This document shows, piece by piece, positions 46,960 to 55,600 of a stretch of DNA of 64,000 nt. Every line of letters begins with the position of its first letter. Position 1 is the first letter of the stretch. Source of the DNA: Okeania sp. SIO2B3 (GTDB taxonomy: Bacteria > Cyanobacteriota > Cyanobacteriia > Cyanobacteriales > Microcoleaceae); assembly GCF_010672525.1 (NCBI RefSeq), contig NZ_JAAHGH010000008.1, positions 371,715 through 435,714 of the forward strand. The letters are read 5' to 3'. The notes below the pieces were generated by a model, which made no database searches, was not told the origin of the DNA, and saw nothing but the letters and a program-made list of their open reading frames with translations. Made by a program: the position numbers and the translations under genes.

Positions 46960-48711
46960 ATGCAACAATTCAACTGCCGACAAATTCCGATTTTATGTCT
47001 GATTTTTTTGCCCGTTTTATTCATGGGAATTTGCATCCTCAAATATGGCGTAAATTTTCCTTTTTCTGACCAATGGCCTCTGGCTGTAATGTTTGAGAAA
47101 ATCTATGCTGGAAATTTATCTTTTAGCGATTTATTTGCTCAATTCCATGAAAGTAGAAAGTTTTTTCCCAGGCTAATTTTTATCGGTTTAGCTTTTTTGA
47201 CTAATTGGGATGTCAGATCTGAAATGTTGGTGATATTTGTGTTGACTTGTGTTGTTTCTTTCAATATTTATTGTTTAAATAGGTTGACTGTTAGGGCTAG
47301 TCTTGTTACTCAACTTTTGCTTTTGGCAATTTCTAATTTACTAATTTTTTCTCCTGCCCAATATGAAAATTGGCTTTGGGGAATTCAAATTGTTGTTTAT
47401 ATCCCAATTGTTTGTTTGACTGGTTGTTTGGTTATTGCCCAGAAAAAACTGGGTTTAAGAACTAAGTTTATTATTTGTTTTTGTCTCTGTACGGTTAGTA
47501 CTTTTTCTTATGCTAATGGAATGTTGATTTGGGTATTAGTTTTTCCAGCATTGGCAATTTTGGCTTCTGGAAAATTTGAGGAAGTTTTTACTCAGAATAT
47601 TTGGATAATTATCGGTGGGTTGTTGGGTTTAGTTGCTAATGCAGCGGCGTATTTTTATGATTATCAAAAGCCTGATAAACATCCGAGTTTTTTATCTGCT
47701 ATAGCTCACCCAGTTGAGACAATTCATTATTTTTTGGCTTTTTTAGGCGCTCCTTTAGGATTTGAAAATTTAACTGTGGCGACAATAGTTGGAGGTTTGG
47801 TATTTGGTTTTTGGCTGTTTTTAGGTTGGAAGTTTTTTTGGTTAGTTAAAACAGATTTTTTATTGTTACATCGTTTAATTGGTTGGCTAATAATAGGGGT
47901 TTATGGAATTATTAGTGGTGCTGTAACTGCTGTGGGTAGAGTTGGTTTTGGTGTCGGACAATCTTTGGCTCCAAGATATACGGCTTTTTCATTATATTTG
48001 ATGGTTTCTTTGGTTTATCTGCTTGCTATTTTTTGGCAGTTAAATATTCATAAATTGCCTCAGAAAAAGTTGATGAAATATGGTTCATACTTTTTAGTTA
48101 GTATTTTTATGTTCTTGCATATCAATACTACAATTAATGCTGTAGAGAGGATGAGCGATCGCCGAGTAATTTTATTACAAAGTAAAGCTTGTCTATTAAT
48201 GATAAATGTTGTTTCTCAAGATGAGTGCTTGGTGACAAAAAGAAGTCCTGAACCTCTGAGACAGACAGCCAATATTTTAGATAAATTAGGTTTTCTACAA
48301 CCTGGTTTAGTCACGAGTAAGAATATTCAAGATATTGCTGGAGAGACACAAACAGATTTAATTTATGGTTATTTTGATACAGTTAATAAAATTGACGACC
48401 GGACTTATGTTGCTAATGGTTGGGCAATTTTACCGGAAAGAAATGAAGTTGCTGATGGTGTGATTTTAACTTATGAAAATGCGGAGGGAGAAGACATAAT
48501 ATTGAAGTTAATTAATCAGAGAATGTCGAGACCTAGTGTTAGGGAATATTTTGATAATTCAGCTTATTTAGATTCAGGTTGGCAAAAGTCTTTTACTGTT
48601 GAAGAAATACCTCAAGGAAGAGTTAAACTTAAAGCTTGGGCATTTGATACTGAAACTGGTAAAGCTTTTTTGTTGAATCAAACTCAAGTTGTTTGTCCTG
48701 AAATTGAGTAG
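46960..48711 (+). CDS. Polytopic membrane protein, paralogue 1
   Basis: 583 aa with 10-11 membrane helices and a soluble C-terminal beta domain of about 120 aa. Conserved segments shared with the gene at 50792 are FPFSDQWPL, QFHESRKFFPRLIF, TNWDVRSEMLVIF, YENWLWGIQ and VGRVGFGVGQSL. The acidic DQW in the first loop and the polytopic form resemble lipid-linked-sugar (GT-C) glycosyltransferases, which place an acidic residue there. It lies beside a polyprenyl-phosphate-type GT2. The tail has NGWAILPERNEVADGVILTY. No named family recognised. Confidence 0.8.
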   Translation: MQQFNCRQIPILCLIFLPVLFMGICILKYGVNFPFSDQWPLAVMFEKIYAGNLSFSDLFAQFHESRKFFPRLIFIGLAFLTNWDVRSEMLVIFVLTCVVSFNIYCLNRLTVRASLVTQLLLLAISNLLIFSPAQYENWLWGIQIVVYIPIVCLTGCLVIAQKKLGLRTKFIICFCLCTVSTFSYANGMLIWVLVFPALAILASGKFEEVFTQNIWIIIGGLLGLVANAAAYFYDYQKPDKHPSFLSAIAHPVETIHYFLAFLGAPLGFENLTVATIVGGLVFGFWLFLGWKFFWLVKTDFLLLHRLIGWLIIGVYGIISGAVTAVGRVGFGVGQSLAPRYTAFSLYLMVSLVYLLAIFWQLNIHKLPQKKLMKYGSYFLVSIFMFLHINTTINAVERMSDRRVILLQSKACLLMINVVSQDECLVTKRSPEPLRQTANILDKLGFLQPGLVTSKNIQDIAGETQTDLIYGYFDTVNKIDDRTYVANGWAILPERNEVADGVILTYENAEGEDIILKLINQRMSRPSVREYFDNSAYLDSGWQKSFTVEEIPQGRVKLKAWAFDTETGKAFLLNQTQVVCPEIE

Positions 48712-49516
48712 ATTTATACTCTCCATTTTCTAGGGTATTAACTGTAAAAGTTTGCTGTTTGGGATAACCGATAAGTTTTCTTCCTCCTAATCCCAAATAA
48801 TCCACAATCCAATATTGTTTAATGCCCATAATTTCATAAGCATCTAGTTTCAGAGCATAATCATCGCTCCAATTGCTACTGACAACTTAAATTACTAACT
48901 TAATTGACTGACCATTAATTAAAGTAGATTCTTTTTCCCAACGTGGTTCATTCTGAATAAAATCTCGGTTGACAACAATTACATCTTGTTCATAACCTGA
49001 TAAATTATCGGTTTTGACAATACATTCTTTAGGAATAAAGTAATATCAATTTTATGAATGTTTGCTACAAATAGTTAGACTATTTCTTAGGAGTCAACTC
49101 ACCCCTAACCCCTCCCAGGAGGACCGAGTGGTATGGGAATAGCTTCAATACCAGTTTTGAGCTAGGAAATTCTATTTTTTGTCAAAGGGAGACCTCCTGT
49201 AAAATCTTTTTCTCATGCTTATTATTCGAACACATTCTTTTTTCAAAATGGTATAAGGCAACCCTAAATGCCTAATTTTTAAACTCAATTCAGCGATTAA
49301 AAAACCTGCAATTTGAGAATGTTGACCTCTAGATTTAGGTATTTGAGTAACTACTCCGTTATGTAATTCATAGTGGTATTCCGACTCTTCTGGATACCAG
49401 TTAATAAATTCGTCAAAATCACTAAAATTTGTCCTATAAAGTGCCTGAGTCATTTCAGTTAGTTGACAATTATAAACAAGATATGTATGATTTGGGCGAG
49501 GAGTGAGTAAAAACAA
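48629..49516 (-). pseudogene. Uma2-family endonuclease-like pseudogene
   Basis: Uma2/DUF820 proteins have a PD-(D/E)XK-like fold and are abundant in cyanobacteria. N-terminal part: ALYRTNFSDFDEFINWYPEE, then YELHNGVVTQIP and RGQHSQIAGFLIAEL, probably from ATG 49453. Then about 190 bp of foreign DNA with a CCCCTAACCCCTCCCAGGAG repeat (about 49030-49225). The rest is KECIVKTDNLSGYEQDVIVV, a TAA where Glu is expected (LVI*VVS), then GIKQYWIVDYLGLGGRKL. Insertion plus a nonsense codon make it inactive. Its 3' end overlaps the upstream membrane gene by 83 bp. Confidence 0.78.
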
Positions 49517-50469
49517 TGAAAAATATTAATTATTCTGTAGTTATTCCCATCTTCAACGAAGAAGAAATTATCCCTGAACTATGGCGACAGTTATTAGATG
49601 TTTTACAGCGACTTGGTGGTAATAGCGAAATAATTTTTATCAATGATGGTAGTGTAGATTCTTCCTTTGAACTGCTAAAAGAAATAAGTCAGAAAAATCC
49701 AGAAGTAAAAATTATTAACTTTTCTAGAAACTTCGGTCATCAATGTGCTTTGTCTGCGGGAATAGATCATGCTGATGGAAAAGCAGTTATTTTAATGGAT
49801 GGAGATTTGCAAGATTCTCCTGAAGCAATTATTAGTTTTTCACGACTTTGGCAACAGGGATATGATGTGGTTTATGCTATTAGAAAAAATCGTCAAGAAA
49901 AATTGTTGAAACGATTAGCATTTAAAAGTTTTTATTACATTCAAAGAAAGTTGTCAGGAATTATTACCCCTATGGATGCAGGTATCTTTTCATTAATGGA
50001 TAGAAAAGTTATCTTAACTCTACGGCAAATGCCAGAACGGAACAAATATTTAAGTGGTTTAAGAGCTTATGCCGGATTTAAACAAATAGGTGTTTATGTA
50101 GAGCGTGGTCCTCGATATCGAGGCGAGCCTAAAGTTTCAGTTGCTAAGTTATTTAAACTTGCTTTTGATGGGATATTTTCTTTTTCAACAATTCCCTTGA
50201 AAATGGCAACTATTTTAGGGTTAGTATCTGCAATTGTCTCTTTTATTATCGGATTAATTGGTCTTTACGTTAAATTTATTTTAGGGCAAGAATTTTTATC
50301 TTGGGCTTATGGTTTAACTACAACATTTTTTATGGGGGGAATACAACTGTTATCTCTAGGAATTATTGGAGAATATATTGGTCGTATTTACGATGAAGTT
50401 AGACAGAGACCGTATTATGTTATTAGAGAAAAAATTGGCTTTGAGAAAATTAGTTCAGATGAAAGTTGA
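49516..50469 (+). CDS. GT2 glycosyltransferase, polyprenyl-phosphate type (DPM1/ArnC-like)
   Basis: 317 aa. GT-A domain: VVIPIFNEEEIIPELW, then EIIFINDGSVDSSF, NFSRNFGHQCALSAG and the DxD-bearing MDGDLQDSPEAI. Two C-terminal membrane helices follow (MATILGLVSAIVSFIIGLI; GGIQLLSLGIIGEYIGRIYD). Enzymes of this type charge undecaprenyl phosphate with a sugar at the inner membrane face. The two flanking polytopic paralogues are good candidates for the acceptor-side transferases that would use the product. Confidence 0.93.
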   Translation: MKNINYSVVIPIFNEEEIIPELWRQLLDVLQRLGGNSEIIFINDGSVDSSFELLKEISQKNPEVKIINFSRNFGHQCALSAGIDHADGKAVILMDGDLQDSPEAIISFSRLWQQGYDVVYAIRKNRQEKLLKRLAFKSFYYIQRKLSGIITPMDAGIFSLMDRKVILTLRQMPERNKYLSGLRAYAGFKQIGVYVERGPRYRGEPKVSVAKLFKLAFDGIFSFSTIPLKMATILGLVSAIVSFIIGLIGLYVKFILGQEFLSWAYGLTTTFFMGGIQLLSLGIIGEYIGRIYDEVRQRPYYVIREKIGFEKISSDES

Positions 50470-50791
50470 AAATTTAAACAGTTGGTTTAACAAGAATTTT
50501 TTAGTATCTGGATAACAATTTATATTCAATTTTATTCATATAGCAGAAGAAAGAAGGAAGAAGAAAGAAGGAAGAAGGTAAGTATTCAGCTAGCTCGCAT
50601 TCAGCTTTTAGCTGTTTCATAAATAATGAATATACACTGCTAAGGTCAAGGTTAGTTGTTTTTTCAATACTTTGAATTCTCCTTAAACTTCTCAATACTA
50701 ATTCCTGCTATAAAGGCAGTGAATTAATAGCTGATTGCTGATTGCTGACTGCTGAATGCTTACGGAAGAAGGAAGAAGGAAAAGTCTGACA
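50470..50791. other. Spacer with GAAGGAAGAA repeats
   Basis: 320 bp, no gene. GGAAGAAG units at about 50548-50578 and 50764-50780, and a CTGATTGCTGATTGCTGACT tandem at about 50730-50758 just before the next start. Confidence 0.55.
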
Positions 50792-52609
50792 ATGACAACA
50801 GAAAAAAAATCCCTAATTACCAAAAAAATATTCAAGTATAATTTCCAACTTTTTCATTGTATAAGTATAGTTTTAGTCATACTTCCGGCAGTTGCAATGG
50901 GAATATTAATTCTTACCTACAGCGTTAATATGCCTTATTGGGACCAATGGAATCTCATGCCTCAGCTATTCATAAAAATCTCCCAAAATTCCTTATCATG
51001 GCAAGACTTAATTGCTCAACATAATGAAAGTAGAAAGCTATTTCCACGACTAATATTTCTCGGACTAGCATATTTAACTAACTGGGATGTGAGATATGAA
51101 ATGCTAGTAATATTTATGTTAGCTTGTTTAGTTTCTGTTAATATTTATCGCCTCAATAGATTGACCGTAAATACTAATTTATTCACAACTTCGCTCATCG
51201 CTTTCTTGGCAAATATCCTCATATTTTCTCCAATTCAATATGATAACTGGTTTTGGGGAATTCAATTAGTAGTTTTCATGCCGATTGCTTGTATTACTAC
51301 GGCAATTTCAGTTGTCTACTCCCCCTTCAATACTAGATATAAATTTGTAATTTGTATGGTGCTTTGCATCATTAGTACTTTTTCCTATTCTAATGGAATG
51401 ATAGCTTGGGTAATTGTCTTACCTGTACTCACATTAGTTACTGCAAAATCAACGTCAGATTTACTGAAACAAAAATGGTTATTCTTCAGCTGGATAGCAG
51501 TTTTAATCGGCAATATAGTTATCTATTTTTATGATTATCAAAAGCCTGAAGTTAGCCCTAGTCTCATACCAGCATTTCGGAATCCAGAGCAAACTTTACA
51601 GTTTTTTTTAGCCTTTTTAGGTTCTCCTCTGGGTTCTGGTTTTGAAATATCTCCTCTTACTTCTTCGACATTTATTGGTGGAGTAGAAATAGGAATATTT
51701 TGCTGTTTATTTATTTACCTAATTAAACACTTTAAAGATGATACTCTTGTAGAGAGAACTATTGGTTGGATAATGATTGCTTTCTACACAATAATTAGTG
51801 CTTTAATTACTTCCGTTGGTAGAGTTGGCTTTGGGGTAGAAAGTGCTTTATCTTCAAAATATACAACATTTTCTCTTTATTTAATAATCGCTATTATACA
51901 CTTATTTCCAATAGTTTTTAGCCATATTTATAGTCATAGCAATTCGAGAAAATCGCAAGTATGGTTCTATAAAGTTACAGTAGCGATCGCCATAATTGGA
52001 TTGATTATTTTACACTATCGATTGTTTACTTATAGCGTGAAAGAAATTAAATCTAGCTATCAATTGCGTATGGAAGGAAAAACTTGTTTGTCATTCATTA
52101 ATATCATTGAAAATAAATCTTGTGTTGAAGAAAATATTTTAGGAAGTTATGATTATGTTAAAGATTTAGTCAACAAACTTAACTACTTAGGTATGTTAAA
52201 ACCTAATTTAGTTAGCAGCAATAATATCAAAGCGATCGCTACAGAAAAATCTCCAGATAAAACTTACGGTTCATTAGATGGAATTATACCTTTAAATAGT
52301 TGGTACTTTGTCAATGGTTGGGCATTTTTACCAGAGCGTAACGAACCTGCAGATGCAATTATTTTAACCTATAAAAATCAAGCAGATAATTGGATAATTT
52401 TTGATGTTTTGATGTCTGCTCAAACTCAAAGAGAAAATTTAGTTCAACTATTTAATAATCCCGCATATCTTAATGCAGGTTGGGAACAAACAATTTCGGG
52501 TAAATTGTTACCAAAAGGTCAGTGGAAAATAGCAGCTTGGGCATTTGATACTAAATCAGGTAAAGCTTATAAATTAGATACAAATCACCTGATTACAAAA
52601 AATGATTGA
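50792..52609 (+). CDS. Polytopic membrane protein, paralogue 2
   Basis: 605 aa paralogue of the protein at 46960-48711, with the same order: MPYWDQWNL loop, QHNESRKLFPRLIFLGLAYL, TNWDVRYEMLVIF, YDNWFWGIQ, GRVGFGVESAL and a soluble tail (NGWAFLPERNEPADAIILTY). A longer frame begins at 50756 inside a GGAAGAAG repeat; ATG 50792 (MTTEKKSLITKKIFKYNFQ) is the natural start. Probably a GT-C-like transferase working with the GT2 just upstream. It ends 3 bp from the convergent multi-kinase. Confidence 0.82.
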   Translation: MTTEKKSLITKKIFKYNFQLFHCISIVLVILPAVAMGILILTYSVNMPYWDQWNLMPQLFIKISQNSLSWQDLIAQHNESRKLFPRLIFLGLAYLTNWDVRYEMLVIFMLACLVSVNIYRLNRLTVNTNLFTTSLIAFLANILIFSPIQYDNWFWGIQLVVFMPIACITTAISVVYSPFNTRYKFVICMVLCIISTFSYSNGMIAWVIVLPVLTLVTAKSTSDLLKQKWLFFSWIAVLIGNIVIYFYDYQKPEVSPSLIPAFRNPEQTLQFFLAFLGSPLGSGFEISPLTSSTFIGGVEIGIFCCLFIYLIKHFKDDTLVERTIGWIMIAFYTIISALITSVGRVGFGVESALSSKYTTFSLYLIIAIIHLFPIVFSHIYSHSNSRKSQVWFYKVTVAIAIIGLIILHYRLFTYSVKEIKSSYQLRMEGKTCLSFINIIENKSCVEENILGSYDYVKDLVNKLNYLGMLKPNLVSSNNIKAIATEKSPDKTYGSLDGIIPLNSWYFVNGWAFLPERNEPADAIILTYKNQADNWIIFDVLMSAQTQRENLVQLFNNPAYLNAGWEQTISGKLLPKGQWKIAAWAFDTKSGKAYKLDTNHLITKND

Positions 52610-52611
52610 TT

Positions 52612-55600
52612 TTATTGCCTGGGTAAAGCAATTACAAACTCTGTACCTGCCCCTAATACTGAATTACAAGTAAGTTTTCCGCCATGTTTTTCTTCTACTA
52701 TTTGTCGGGAAATTGATAAACCTAAACCCGTACCTTTACCTACTCCTTTAGTCGTAAACAAATGGTCAAAAATTCGCTCTTTGACATCTGATGATATCCC
52801 TTTCCCATTGTCACGAATCCGGATTTCAATTGTGTTTTGTTGAGTGAGTGCCGTTTGAATAGTGATAGTTTGAGGCTTGTCTTTCATTCGATCCACTTCC
52901 TCAAAAGCATCAATGGCATTAGCCAGGATATTCATAAAGACTTGGTTGAGTTGTCCTGGGAAGCAGTAAATTTCAGGTAATTTCCCATAATCTTGAATCA
53001 CTTTAATCTCAGGGCGATTTCCATTAGCTTTGAGGCGATATTTCAAAATCAATAGCGTGCTATCAAGATTTTCATGGAGGTTGGCGCTAACTTTGTGTTC
53101 TTTGTCACCACGGCAGAAGATACGTAAACTGGTGCTGATATCTTTGATCCGAACGGTTGCACTTTGCATAGAATTCATTAAGTTGGGTAAATCTTCTACT
53201 ATAAATTCCAAGTCGATATCTTTGGCATTGTCTTGAATAGCATCAACTGGCTCAGGATAGTGCTGTTGATAGAGGGTTAAATGTCCTAGTAAATCTTGCA
53301 CATAATCTTTGCCGTTGCCTATGCTGCCACTGATGAAACCAAGAGGGTTATTAATTTCGTGGGCAACTCCGGCGATCATGTTCCCTAGAGATGCCAGTTT
53401 TTCCCCTTGGATAATTTGAAAATTGAGTTTTTGAAGCTCTATATCTGCTTGATGGCGTTCAATTGCAATGCGCGCAAGATAGGTGGCAACTTCCATCAGT
53501 TTGCGGTCGTGGAGGGTAAATTTACCAGGCTTAGGTTGATACATAGCTAGTGTAGCAAGTACCTCACCTTCAGACCCTAAAATCGGGGTAGAAGTACAAG
53601 CACCCAAACCATACTTTAATGCAATCTGAAAATTAGCCCAGAGGGGATCGTTGGCGATCTCTTCAACTGTGACAGATGCCTTCCTATAAGCTGCTGTACC
53701 ACAAGAACCGACCTCAGGACCAATTTTAATGCCATCGACTAAGGTATTGTAAGCTTCTGGTAAACTGGGAGCTGCTAGATGACGCAATCGTCCTTCGCCA
53801 TCAAGTTGCAAAAAAGAACAATAAGCTGGATGGCGACTTTGGCTTTCAATATGCCATGCAGTCTGCTCCAAAATAGTATTTAAGGGAACTCCCTGGGCAA
53901 TCAATGCCAAAATCCGCTGTTGTCCATTAGATAGCGCTACCATCTCTGCTAAGTCCTGAGACTTTTGTTGAGCATCTTGGAGCGAACGCTCCAATTCTTG
54001 ATAAAGAGAAGAGTTCTGTATAGAAATAGCCGCTTGAGTACAGAGGAAATTGAGGACAAGAATGCGGTCGCTTGTAAATGCTCCACAGGTGAATTGATTC
54101 TGGAGATACAGCACACCGACAATGGTATCGTGATGCAAAATCGGTAAACACACCAGACTCTGGGGATGGTGTTGAGTGAGATAGGCATCAATAATGGGCA
54201 GTTCTGTTGTGAGGTTATCGATCGCCACCACCTCTTGAGTGTTTTTGACGTAGTTAATCAGTTGGATCGGTGCGTTAGGGCTATCTGCTAACGGTTCGGT
54301 ACATAATTCGATGGTGTCAAGAGTTGCAATTGTGCTCACCTGCCAGTTGCCATTGTCATCAGGTAAGACAATAACACAGCGGTCGCCTCCAGATGTTTGC
54401 AGGAGAATCCGGGTCAACTGCCGTAGTAACTCATCCAGTTGAATGATATCTGAAATTGCTTGGGAAGATTTCAACACCGAAGCAAAATCAAGGGCAGCAT
54501 TAATATTTGTGCCTGAAGTGTAACTGGCAGTCCCAGTGGAATGAACTGATATTCTGGCAGGAGCAATATTTGACAAGGTCTCCAACCAATTATTAGATGA
54601 AACTGTAGACTGGAGAATGGGTTGAAGCAACTGAGGATAGCGTTTTTCTAAGTCATCAGTTTTAGCTTTTGCTCCCCACTTAGCATAGCAGTAGTAAGCT
54701 TCTTGCATATAGCCAGCAGCAACTTTTTCTTTACCCCAGTCAAGGTAAAATTTGGCTGCGAGTTCGTTGGCGAGGGCTTCTTCTTGTATGTATTCGTTTG
54801 CTTTAGCTCCAGCTATGGCGCGATCGTATAGTTCTATTGCTTCTAGTTTTTCCCCTAAAACACGATGATATTCGGCTTGAACAAGGTCGTATTTATGCTG
54901 ATAGGTAAATGGTGCGTCATTCATCCAACATTCCAGTTGTTTTTGATTGCAATTGACGCGTTCGAGCGAGAGCTGTTGTTTTTCGGAGGTAGACAGCGAT
55001 TCACAAGCTAATAACGCTAAAGAAAAGTAAAATAAATAAGCTGGATAATAGATAAAACCATTAGAACCCGTTTGAACTTTTTCGGCACTGATAGCATTGT
55101 CAACTGCCAGTTCATAACAGCCAAATAAATAGTTAAGATAAGTTTTAATAAATAGAAGAGGAAAAAGTGAAATATGATCGTTTGTTTCCTGCAAAACAGG
55201 TATTTTCAATGTCTCGTCAAAGAAATTGCCGATGAGAGAACATATATCTACAGATTGGCTTAATAAATTTGAGACAAGCTGCACCCAAGGACTTGTAAAA
55301 TTCAAAGAAAATTCTTGTTGATTGTAACGAATTAATCCTAAATACTTTTTCTGTTCTTGTAGGGATAAATCTAACTCTTGACCAAGAAAAAACTGTAAAA
55401 TACAATAGTCTTGTGCTGCATAACAAGCATACTCTATATCACCTACTTCAATACCACTTTGAACGGCTTCAACTAATTCTTTCATATTCTTGAGAGGTTC
55501 TTTTCGGTGACGAACAAATACATTGAATTGCTGATAAACTTTACATTTAATCTCTTTGGCATTAAACTTTTCCAATAAGTGAATTGCCAATTTCCCAAAG

